Notes under the pieces: generated by a model
Seen by the model: only the letters and a program-made list of their open reading frames with translations
Told to the model about the DNA's origin: nothing
The model's database searches: none
Assembly: GCF_039962255.1 (NCBI RefSeq)
Contig: NZ_JAMPKY010000008.1
Span: 248,001 to 312,000, forward strand
Direction of reading: 5' to 3'
From: Leptolyngbya subtilissima AS-A7
GTDB lineage: Bacteria; Cyanobacteriota; Cyanobacteriia; Phormidesmidales; Phormidesmidaceae
Length of the DNA stretch: 64,000 bases
Translations under genes and position numbers: made by a program
Part shown: in pieces, positions 56,707 to 64,000 of the stretch
How positions within the stretch are numbered: position 1 is the stretch's first letter
How the letters are laid out: every line of letters begins with the position of its first letter

Positions 56707-59700
56707 ATGACGGCCACCGTTCCCGCTCTCTCCGCCCAGTACGACCCCACGCAGACCGAAACCAAGTGGCAGGCTCAGTGGGAAGAGAACCAGGTCTTTA
56801 AAGCCGACCCCGACCACCCCGGCGAACCCTACTGCGTGGTGATTCCGCCGCCGAACGTGACCGGCAGTCTGCACATGGGCCACGCCTTTGAGAATGCGCT
56901 GATCGACACTCTGGTGCGCTACCAACGTATGGCTGGGCGCAACACCCTGTGGCTGCCGGGCACCGACCACGCCAGCATTGCGGTGAGCACGATTTTAGAT
57001 CGGCAGTTCCAAGATGAGGGGTTGAAGAAGGAGGATGTGGGGCGCGATCGCTACCTGGAGCGCGCCTGGGAATGGAAGGCTGAGTCGGGTGGCACCATCG
57101 TCAACCAACTGCGTAAGCTAGGCGTCTCGGTGGACTGGAGCCGCGAGCGCTTCACCATGGATGAAGGGCTCAATACTGCGGTGCTGACCGCCTTTACCCA
57201 ACTCTACGACGAGGGGCTGATCTACCGGGGTAACTACATGGTCAATTGGTGCCCCGCCAGCCAGTCAGCGGTGTCTGACCTAGAGGTGGAGCAGCGGGAG
57301 GTGGACGGCCACCTGTGGCACTTCCGCTACCCCTTTACCGATGGCTCGGGCTACCTGGAAGTAGCCACCACCCGCCCCGAAACTATGCTAGGTGACACGG
57401 CAGTGGCAGTGAACCCCAACGACGATCGCTACCGCGACATGGTGGGCAAAACTCTCACGCTGCCAATTGTGAATCGCGAAATTCCTGTCATCGCCGATGA
57501 CTACGTCGATGCGGAGTTTGGCACCGGCTGCGTCAAAGTCACCCCTGCCCACGACCCCAACGACTTTGCCATGGGCCAGCGCCACAACCTGCCCATGGTC
57601 ACCGTCATGAACAAAGACGGCACCATGAATGAAAACACTGCCCATTTTCAGGGGCTAGACCGTTTTGAAGCCCGCAGTGCAGTGGTGCGTCAGCTCGATA
57701 ACGAAGGCTTTCTAGTGCGCATCGAGGACTACCGCCACACGGTGCCCTACAGCGATCGCGGCAAGGTGCCCATCGAGCCGCTGCTCTCCACTCAGTGGTT
57801 CGTCAAAATTCGGCCTTTGGCAGACAAAGCGTTGGACTATCTCGACAACCGCCAAGAGCCCAAGTTTGTGCCCGAGCGCTGGACGAAGGTGTACCGCGAC
57901 TGGCTGGTCAACCTCAAAGACTGGTGCATCTCGCGCCAACTGTGGTGGGGCCACCAAATTCCGGCTTGGTACGCCGTTAGCGAAACCAACGGCGAAATCA
58001 CTGACGACACTCCCTTTTTCGTGGCAGCCACCGAAGCAGAGGCTAGGGAAAAGGCCACCGATCGCTATGGTGAATGGGTGGAACTGGTGCGCGACCCCGA
58101 CGTACTCGACACCTGGTTTTCGTCAGGCCTGTGGCCCTTCTCAACCATGGGCTGGCCCGATGAATCGGCTCAGGACTTCCAGACCTACTACCCCACGACC
58201 ACCCTGGTTACCGGCTTCGACATCATCTTCTTCTGGGTGGCCCGCATGACTCTGATGGCGGGGCACTTCACCGACACCATGCCCTTTGAGACCGTCTATA
58301 TTCACGGTCTGGTGCGCGATGAAAACAACAAAAAGATGTCGAAGTCGGCCAATAACGGCATCGACCCCCTGCTGCTGATCAACAAGTACGGCACCGACGC
58401 CCTGCGCTACACCCTGATTCGCGAAGTCACCGGAGCAGGTCAGGATATTCGCCTGGAGTACGATCGCAACACCGACGAATCCGTCTCGGTGGAAGCTTCT
58501 CGCAACTTCACCAACAAGCTGTGGAACGCCTCCCGCTTTGTAATGATGAACCTGGGCGGGCAATCTCCCGACAGCCTAGGTGTGCCCGATGTAGCGGGGC
58601 TGGAGCTGGCTGATCGCTGGATTTTGTCTCGCTTTAACCGAGTTGTGCAGAGCGTGCGCGACAACCTAGACCAGTACGGCATGGGCGAAGCCGCCAAAGA
58701 CCTTTACGAATTTGTGTGGGGCGACTTCTGCGACTGGTACATCGAGCTGGTCAAGCCCCGCCTCCAAGGGGAAGGCTCGTCGAAGTTCACTGCAGCTCAG
58801 CAAACCCTAGCCTTTGTGCTCGACGGCATTCTCAAACTGCTGCACCCGTTTATGCCCCACATTACCGAGGAGCTGTGGCACACCCTCAACCAGGTGGGCA
58901 ACGACCAGTTTTTGGCTGTGCAGCCCTACCCTACGGTGCAGCCTGACCTCATTGACGATGCCCTAGAGCAGCAGTTTGCTCTGGTGTTTAACACCGTGCG
59001 CACTGTGCGCAACCTACGGGCTGAGGCCGGTATTAAACCCAGCCTGCGCATTGAGACCATTCTCGAAAGCGAGAGTGCTGACGAGCGCCATATTCTGCAA
59101 GCCACCGCCGACTACATCAAAGACCTGGGCAAAATCGATACCCTGGTGATTCTCGGTGGCAAGCAGCCGGTCTCTACAGCCCACAGCGCAGAGGAAAGCG
59201 CCAGTGCGTCGAACGCCGTGGCAAAGCTGAGCGACAACCCGGTGGTGGCCGAAGTGCAAGGCTTCTGGCACAACCTGCTGCCCCTGCTTGACGACCCTCT
59301 GCACTACGGCGACTTGTTTTTTACCGCTTTGCGCCGTCCCGCTTTTACCATGCTGTGGATTTTGGTGGGTCTGGTGGCCCTCAAGTTTACGGGGGCGTTG
59401 GTGAGCGCGGTTGACAGCACCCCCATCTTTAGTGCCCTGATGGAGCTGGTGGGGCTGTGGGTGACGGTTAACTTTGTGCGGCAGAACTTGCTCAGCGGGG
59501 GCGATCGCGCCCGCCTCAATCAGACCTACCAGCAGTGGCGGCACAAGGTGCTTGACCCCGATATCGCAGCGCCAGCTCCCACCCCGGTCCTGCTGCCTGC
59601 GCCCGTGCCCCAAGAAGGCAGCGATGACGGTGCCCCCACCCCCCACGATGAGGGCCACGATACGGTTAGAGGGGATGGGGAGCCGAATCAAAAGCTGTTT

Positions 59701-59949
59701 GCTGGGGTCACCGGCACCGTGCAGGTACTCATTCCTTTGACGGGCGTGGTAGATGTCGATGCCCTCAGAGCCAAGGTGGAAAAAGACCTGGGCAAGGTGG
59801 AGGCGGAGATCAAGTCGCTCTCGGGGCGGCTGAGCAACCCCGGCTTTGTGGATAAAGCCCCCGCCGATGTGGTGCAGGGAGCCCGCAATTCCCTGGCCGA
59901 GGCCGAGGCCCAAGCGACAATTCTCAAGGCGCGGCTGGCGATGCTGTAA
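56707..59949 (+). CDS. valS: Valyl-tRNA synthetase with CAAD membrane anchor
   Basis: About 1080 residues. The class I motifs are [12 protein letters not shown] (HIGH-type) and [13 protein letters not shown] (KMSKS); the editing and anticodon-binding domains are complete. From about residue 840 to 950 an inserted CAAD domain carries two hydrophobic helices ([20 protein letters not shown] and [16 protein letters not shown]) and lies between the anticodon-binding domain and the C-terminal coiled coil (about 1000-1080). CAAD occurs only in some cyanobacterial synthetases and anchors them to thylakoid membranes. The ATG at 56707 follows a GTG codon that could also start translation. Confidence 0.97.
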   Translation: MTATVPALSAQYDPTQTETKWQAQWEENQVFKADPDHPGEPYCVVIPPPNVTGSLHMGHAFENALIDTLVRYQRMAGRNTLWLPGTDHASIAVSTILDRQFQDEGLKKEDVGRDRYLERAWEWKAESGGTIVNQLRKLGVSVDWSRERFTMDEGLNTAVLTAFTQLYDEGLIYRGNYMVNWCPASQSAVSDLEVEQREVDGHLWHFRYPFTDGSGYLEVATTRPETMLGDTAVAVNPNDDRYRDMVGKTLTLPIVNREIPVIADDYVDAEFGTGCVKVTPAHDPNDFAMGQRHNLPMVTVMNKDGTMNENTAHFQGLDRFEARSAVVRQLDNEGFLVRIEDYRHTVPYSDRGKVPIEPLLSTQWFVKIRPLADKALDYLDNRQEPKFVPERWTKVYRDWLVNLKDWCISRQLWWGHQIPAWYAVSETNGEITDDTPFFVAATEAEAREKATDRYGEWVELVRDPDVLDTWFSSGLWPFSTMGWPDESAQDFQTYYPTTTLVTGFDIIFFWVARMTLMAGHFTDTMPFETVYIHGLVRDENNKKMSKSANNGIDPLLLINKYGTDALRYTLIREVTGAGQDIRLEYDRNTDESVSVEASRNFTNKLWNASRFVMMNLGGQSPDSLGVPDVAGLELADRWILSRFNRVVQSVRDNLDQYGMGEAAKDLYEFVWGDFCDWYIELVKPRLQGEGSSKFTAAQQTLAFVLDGILKLLHPFMPHITEELWHTLNQVGNDQFLAVQPYPTVQPDLIDDALEQQFALVFNTVRTVRNLRAEAGIKPSLRIETILESESADERHILQATADYIKDLGKIDTLVILGGKQPVSTAHSAEESASASNAVAKLSDNPVVAEVQGFWHNLLPLLDDPLHYGDLFFTALRRPAFTMLWILVGLVALKFTGALVSAVDSTPIFSALMELVGLWVTVNFVRQNLLSGGDRARLNQTYQQWRHKVLDPDIAAPAPTPVLLPAPVPQEGSDDGAPTPHDEGHDTVRGDGEPNQKLFAGVTGTVQVLIPLTGVVDVDALRAKVEKDLGKVEAEIKSLSGRLSNPGFVDKAPADVVQGARNSLAEAEAQATILKARLAML

Positions 59950-60094
59950 GGGGCAACAGGACTCAATCCTTTGGCGGCAAAATCTCCGAACGATTTCCCC
60001 TGCCCCAGAAAGCCTTACGGAATGCGATACCGCAAAGGATTGGGAATTTTGACTGAGCCATAGGGCATTTCACCAAACTGGGCTCAATCTTTGC

Positions 60095-61474
60095 ATGCGT
60101 ACACAGAGCAGATCCGTCGCCCAAGTCAAAACTGGCTCAGAGGTACGAGCATTTTTAACCCTGGCGGTGCCCCTGGCCGGAGCCCAAGTGGCTCAGGCTG
60201 CCGTCGGCTTCGTCGACACCCTAATGATGGGGCGGCTGGGGGCCGAGACCCTCGCCGCTGGCGGCCTAGCGGCCATTAGCTTTCAGCTACTGCTGGCGGT
60301 GATCGGCGGGTTTGTGATGACCGTGGGGCCGCTGGTGGCCCAGGCCTTTGGGGCGGGGCAAAAGGATCAGGTTGAGGCAATCGCCCGGCAGGGGTTTTGG
60401 CTTTCGCTAGGGCTGAGTCTGCCGATGATGGCGGTGCTGAGCCAGCTCGATCGCATGTTGCTGGGGCTAGGGCAGCCCGAGGCGATCGCCACCCTCACCG
60501 CCCCCTACTTCCAAGGAATTCTCTGGGGCGCGTTTCCGGCTCTAGCCTTTGCCATGCTGCGGGGCTACGCTGCGGCCCTAGCCGAGGCCCAGGTGGTGAT
60601 TGTGATTGTGCTGGTGGGCACAGTCTTTAACATTGTGGGCAACTATGCCCTAGGGTTTGGCAAATGGGGCTTCCCGGCCCTGGGGCTGGGGGGGCTAGGG
60701 CTATCCAGCGGACTGAGCTACTGGCTGATGTTTGGGCTATTTTTGCTCTACACCCTCAAGCATCCCAATTTGAAGGAATATCGTTTTTGGCGGGGGTGGC
60801 ACCGGGTGCAGCCCCGGCTAGTCGGTCGGCTGCTGGGCATGGGGGGCGAGATCGCCGTCACCATCGCCTTAGAATTTAGCCTGTTTGCTGTGGTCACGTT
60901 TTTGATGGGGATCCTTGGCCCTGAGGTGCTGGCCGCCCACCAGACCGTATATCAAACGATTTACCTGATTTTCATGGTTCCTCTAGGTATGTCCTACGCG
61001 GCGACGGCGCGGGTGGGACTGGCTTTTGGTCAGCAGGATATGGGCGCGGCGCGACGGGCAGGGTATGTGGCGATGGCGATCGCCGCTGTCTTTATGCTGC
61101 TAGCCACCCTCGGCCTCCTGCTATTTCGCCAGTCCATTATTGGCCTCTACCTAGACCTGCGTGATCCAGTTAATGCCCCGGTAATTGCCCTGGCCCTGCC
61201 AATGCTTTTTGTGGCGGCATTGGCCCAGCTCACCGACGGTGTCCAGCGAGTCGCTTCAGGGGCGCTCTACGGGCTGCAAGATACCCGCATGCCTATGGTG
61301 CTCAGCGGGCTAGCTTTCTGGGGCGTAGGGCTGACTACGGGCTATCTCCTAGGCTTTTGGCTCGGCCTCGACGGGGTCGGGCTGTGGATTGGCCAATCCA
61401 TTGGGGTAGCCACCGCTGGAATCATTTTTGTGGTCCGGTTCCATCGCTTGACCCGCCCCAGCCGGGCAGTCTGA
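60095..61474 (+). CDS. MATE family efflux transporter
   Basis: A 459-residue protein with 12 hydrophobic segments and the MATE layout: LAVPLAGAQVAQAAVGFVDT in helix 1, GPLVAQAFGAGQKDQVEAIA, and a matching second half (MGGEIAVTIALEFSLFAVVT and VGLAFGQQDMGAARRAGYVA). MATE proteins export cationic drugs or metabolites using H+ or Na+ gradients. The start ATG at 60095 gives MRTQSRSVAQ. No partner gene is adjacent. Confidence 0.93.
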   Translation: MRTQSRSVAQVKTGSEVRAFLTLAVPLAGAQVAQAAVGFVDTLMMGRLGAETLAAGGLAAISFQLLLAVIGGFVMTVGPLVAQAFGAGQKDQVEAIARQGFWLSLGLSLPMMAVLSQLDRMLLGLGQPEAIATLTAPYFQGILWGAFPALAFAMLRGYAAALAEAQVVIVIVLVGTVFNIVGNYALGFGKWGFPALGLGGLGLSSGLSYWLMFGLFLLYTLKHPNLKEYRFWRGWHRVQPRLVGRLLGMGGEIAVTIALEFSLFAVVTFLMGILGPEVLAAHQTVYQTIYLIFMVPLGMSYAATARVGLAFGQQDMGAARRAGYVAMAIAAVFMLLATLGLLLFRQSIIGLYLDLRDPVNAPVIALALPMLFVAALAQLTDGVQRVASGALYGLQDTRMPMVLSGLAFWGVGLTTGYLLGFWLGLDGVGLWIGQSIGVATAGIIFVVRFHRLTRPSRAV

Positions 61475-61514
61475 CGGCGGCACATAAGCGCTAGGGCCGG
61501 TGAGCCAGGTTAGT

Positions 61515-61925
61515 TTATGGACGCACGGTTTCGTAGCGAATGAGGCGACGAATGGTGTCTGTAGAAACATTCAGCCGCTGCGCCATTTCGGCTTCAATGG
61601 TCGCTGGCGATCGCATCGGTAGGTAAAAGTCGAGGGTGCGCGGCACCGGCTTCACCACAATCACCTCAACCCGAGTCGCCCGGCGATCGCCCCCAGCCGC
61701 CCCAGCCTGACCATCGTTGTCAATGACCGCGCGAATGCTGAGAATGCCTTCGTCCTGCGCCGCCGCATTGGTCGCTAAAACCAGAGGTGCGATCGCCCGG
61801 CCTGCCACCCCCAGGTAGTGATGAGTCCAGCCGTAGCCAGCCAGCCAAAATGCGGCCCCCAACAGCCCCAGGGGTAGCCAAAACTCTAGGCCAGAGTGAG
61901 TAAGGAGACGTTTGAACGCAGGCAT
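61515..61925 (-). CDS. Single-pass membrane protein, unknown function
   Basis: A 136-residue protein with one N-terminal transmembrane helix (about 10-35) and a soluble domain. The last 40 residues, FYLPMRSPATIEAEMAQRLN followed by VSTDTIRRLIRYETV, resemble the C-terminal half of ribosomal protein S6 (pattern ..M....P..IE..L...LN....LR.L.VR), suggesting a membrane-bound ferredoxin-like fold; this is a by-eye likeness only. It is convergent with the MATE gene. Function unknown. Confidence 0.6.
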   Translation of the reverse strand: MPAFKRLLTHSGLEFWLPLGLLGAAFWLAGYGWTHHYLGVAGRAIAPLVLATNAAAQDEGILSIRAVIDNDGQAGAAGGDRRATRVEVIVVKPVPRTLDFYLPMRSPATIEAEMAQRLNVSTDTIRRLIRYETVRP

Positions 61926-62307
61926 AAGCGATGGGGAAAGGTGGGAAGTGGGTAATGTAGGGGATGATTCTAAAGCTTAACGTCACCAGCATCACATCCA
62001 CCCATCTACTCATCCACCTGCCCATCCACCCCTCTCCTCTTCACACTTCCCTTAGGTAAACTAATTAATGGTAAACAGCAGGTTAAGCTAGCAAAGCGAG
62101 ATTTGTAGCCCTGAGAACACTTGCTGCGTTATCCCAAGCGGGTGCCAACCCACAGCCCGCTAGAACAAGCCCTGTAGGTCCTGGGCACCGAGCCCTGGCT
62201 CGCACCCATCAATGGCAGAGGCGATCGCTTCAGCATTCGCGAACTCTGTGCCTAAGCCCCTCTGATCCCATCCACTCACCTCCTATCCCTCGTCTCCCCA
62301 TCTCCCC
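61926..62307. repeat. Intergenic region with inverted G-rich repeats
   Basis: About 382 bases. CATCCACCCATCTACTCATC and following C-rich words (61995-62040) are the reverse complement of the GGTGGATGGGTAG-type repeats at 17.2 and 51.9 kb; another copy lies at 62266-62306, running right up to the histidine-kinase ATG. Between them is a possible Pho box. No gene is evident. Confidence 0.65.
62058..62087 (-). promoter_or_regulatory. Candidate Pho box upstream of the histidine kinase
   Basis: On the minus strand three 8-base units follow each other with 3-base spacers: CTTAACCT (62087-62080), GTTTACCA (62076-62069) and ATTAGTTT (62065-62058). The first matches the cyanobacterial Pho-box unit YTTAAYYW exactly; the others match at about six of eight positions. 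The 11-base period is the expected SphR arrangement. It lies about 220 bases before the kinase and 1.6 kb before pstS. Confidence 0.45.
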
Positions 62308-63621
62308 ATGTTTACCCGCAGCCGCAAACACCTCACCCAGTGGCTCATGCTGACCATGGGCAGCGTTTTTGTGGTGTTTGGCGGGCTGCTCTACGTCATT
62401 GAAGTAGAGCGCGAGCTAAACAAACTCGACCAGCAGCTCTACCGCGAAGCGGAACTGATGATTAGCAGCGGCGGCGCTGACTCGTCACCCAACCCAACCT
62501 ACCCCGTGCAGTTTCAGATCAAAACGGTGCCGCTGCTCGGGGGCAGCACCCTCAGCGTTAGCTCAGATCTGGTCTACGCCCGCTGGTACGACACTAACAA
62601 CCACCTGCTGATGTTTTTTGGGCCGCTGTCGGGCGATCAGCGCGACATTCAGCCGGGCTACAAAACTCTGACCTACGAGGGCCAACGCCTGCGCCAGATG
62701 ACGGTGCCCATTGAGTCGGAAGGGCAAACCCTGGGCCACCTAGAACTGGCCACTACCCTGGTGCCGGTAGAAACCGCCCTCAACCAAGTTCGGCTGGTTT
62801 TAAGCCTAGGGCTGCCAGTGGGGGTGGGCCTGATTGGGCTGCTGAGCTGGTGGTTCGCGGGCCAGGTGATGCGGCCCATTCAGTTGTCGTACCAGCGATT
62901 AGAACAGTTTAGTGCCGATGCCAGCCACGAGCTGAGGACGCCAATGGCCGCCATTCTCAGTCAGGCCAAGCTGGGGCTGATGACGGCTTCGCCCCAAGAG
63001 CAGGTGGCGCGGCTCCAGCACATTGCCGGGCTAGCCCAGTCAATGGGGCAACTGATTAACAGTTTGCTTGTGCTGGTGACAGCCGATCGCTGGTCGGGCA
63101 CCCAGCAGTGCAACCTCACCCTCTTGGTGAAAGAACTCGCCCGCGAGTATCAGCCCCAGGTCAAGGCTAAGGGGCTTTGGTGGCGGCTAGAGCTGCCCCA
63201 AGCCCCCCTCTGGGTGAATGGAGACGCCAATTTGCTCCGGCAGGCCATTGCCAACCTGCTCAGCAATGCCTGCCGCTACACTGCTACCGGCGGAGAGGTC
63301 GCCCTCTCCCTCAGCCACCGCGTCGACCGAATTATTATTACTGTGCAGGACAGCGGCATTGGCATTCCGGCAGCAGATTTGCCCCGTGTGTTTGACCGCT
63401 TTTACCGGGTTGACAAGGCGCGATCGCGCGATACTGGTGGCTTCGGGCTAGGGCTGGCGATCGCCCAGCAAATTGTTCAGGCGCACCAGGGCAAACTTAC
63501 TGTAGTCAGCACCGAAAACCAGGGGTCAACCTTCACCATTACCCTGCCGTTGCTCCTGCCCGCCAATGCTCAAGGGCAACCTGCCCCCCCGCAGACTTCG
63601 GGCTACAAGGCAAAGTGCTAG
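62308..63621 (+). CDS. Membrane sensor histidine kinase
   Basis: A 437-residue kinase. Two transmembrane helices (about 11-31 and 162-184) flank a periplasmic sensor domain; the HisKA motif has His207 in [20 protein letters not shown], and the HATPase domain has [12 protein letters not shown] (N box), [20 protein letters not shown] (G1/F) and [18 protein letters not shown] (G2). There is no PAS or HAMP domain to see. No response regulator gene is adjacent in the window. Its position just before pstS and the possible Pho box suggest a link to phosphate, but the layout is not that of SphS. The start has no Shine-Dalgarno, because a C-rich repeat precedes it. Confidence 0.92.
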   Translation: MFTRSRKHLTQWLMLTMGSVFVVFGGLLYVIEVERELNKLDQQLYREAELMISSGGADSSPNPTYPVQFQIKTVPLLGGSTLSVSSDLVYARWYDTNNHLLMFFGPLSGDQRDIQPGYKTLTYEGQRLRQMTVPIESEGQTLGHLELATTLVPVETALNQVRLVLSLGLPVGVGLIGLLSWWFAGQVMRPIQLSYQRLEQFSADASHELRTPMAAILSQAKLGLMTASPQEQVARLQHIAGLAQSMGQLINSLLVLVTADRWSGTQQCNLTLLVKELAREYQPQVKAKGLWWRLELPQAPLWVNGDANLLRQAIANLLSNACRYTATGGEVALSLSHRVDRIIITVQDSGIGIPAADLPRVFDRFYRVDKARSRDTGGFGLGLAIAQQIVQAHQGKLTVVSTENQGSTFTITLPLLLPANAQGQPAPPQTSGYKAKC

Positions 63622-63726
63622 ACCCAAACGCTTCATTGATTTCTCGTCGGCCAGATCACTACGGAAGATGCCTGAAACCCCTCACTCTACCGTTGACCGT
63701 CAAAAACTGTCCGGAGTGTTGTTCCG

Positions 63727-64000
63727 ATGATTGTTGAGCGCAAAGTATGGCTAGCGGCGGCTTTGCCCGTGGTTTTGGCGGTAGCGGCCTGTGGTGGCGG
63801 CTCTTCTCCCACTACCGAGACCGACCCCAATGCTTCCCCGGTGTCCGCTGGCGACGGCAGCGGCACCACTATTGCGATCAGCGGTGCTGGGGCGACATTT
63901 CCTGCGCCGATTTTCCAGCGCTGGTTTGACGCCTATACCCGTCAAGTTGACTTCGATGTGCAGGTGAGCTACCAGTCGGTGGGCAGTGGCGCTGGCTTAG
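63727..64000 (+). CDS. pstS: Phosphate ABC transporter substrate-binding protein PstS (5' partial)
   Basis: Ninety-one residues before the window ends. A lipoprotein signal with lipobox LAVAAC (Cys22) is followed by a Gly/Ser/Thr-rich linker and ISGAGATFPAPIFQRWFDAY, the unmistakable start of PstS, with VQVSYQSVGSGAGL next. The protein binds phosphate in the periplasm for the PstCAB importer. It begins 105 bases after the histidine kinase gene. Its C-terminus and partners are outside the window. Confidence 0.95.
   Translation, partial: MIVERKVWLAAALPVVLAVAACGGGSSPTTETDPNASPVSAGDGSGTTIAISGAGATFPAPIFQRWFDAYTRQVDFDVQVSYQSVGSGAGL

Noticed and set aside
59014-59913. A 299-codon minus-strand frame opposite valS
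   Set aside because: It is antisense to the conserved ValRS/CAAD sequence, with no recognisable domain or ribosome-binding site.

Overview
The window is chromosomal DNA of a cyanobacterium. The evidence is an allophycocyanin alpha-B gene (apcD), a valyl-tRNA synthetase carrying the cyanobacterial CAAD membrane anchor, a GUN4-domain protein, a DnaK3-type chaperone, the ctaA-ctaB heme A genes, a cyanobacterial-type GyrA and very frequent HIP1 octamers (GCGATCGC) in genes on both strands. The base composition is GC-rich by eye (not computed). Together with the G-rich intergenic repeats, this suggests a Leptolyngbya/Nodosilinea-like filamentous lineage; that placement is inference. I see no rRNA, tRNA, CRISPR array, complete insertion sequence or prophage.

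Layout. 0-4.7 kb: a 5' partial rqcH (NFACT) divergent from remA, then sufE, metK (unexpectedly gammaproteobacterial in type), an FHA protein and 6-phosphogluconolactonase. 4.9-7.5 kb: ureA and ureB separated by an S41-family protease gene, with no ureC following, then a VapBC module. 7.6-14.6 kb: a P2A-type cation ATPase, small membrane and lipoprotein genes, scpA and a mannose-1-phosphate guanylyltransferase-like enzyme. 14.7-18.2 kb: a structured leader, then a BMP-type (nucleoside-like) ABC importer lacking a local ATPase. 18.3-23.5 kb: small metabolic and stress genes (SDR, Bcp peroxiredoxin, NUDIX, two alpha/beta hydrolases, a phasin-like protein). 23.9-28.2 kb: ctaA, ctaB and a DrrAB-type exporter.

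28.3-35.1 kb holds a secreted protein, a GUN4 protein and a TetR-adaptor-RND efflux operon. 35.8-38.2 kb is a SulP anion transporter translationally coupled to a universal stress protein. 38.2-40.2 kb is a more AT-rich patch with rmlB and a decayed rmlA fragment. 40.2-50.7 kb contains a histone-deacetylase-like enzyme, gyrA, a VOC protein, a DnaQ/PolB-like exonuclease, a His-tailed CbiX chelatase, a voltage-gated K+ channel, an FtsE-like ATPase, hemL and apcD. 50.9-54.9 kb is dnaK3-dnaJ, whose DnaK has a striking Tyr/Gly-rich low-complexity tail. 55.1-64 kb has a Uma2 protein, a UPF0175/DUF3368 toxin-antitoxin pair, valS with CAAD, a MATE exporter, a membrane protein, a histidine kinase and the start of pstS, with a possible Pho box in front of the kinase.

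The points most worth following up are the protease inside the urease operon, the structured leader of the BMP operon, the prion-like DnaK3 tail, the probable foreign origin of metK, the zinc-ribbon K+ channel and the family of G-rich intergenic repeats. Most other genes are conventional housekeeping genes.
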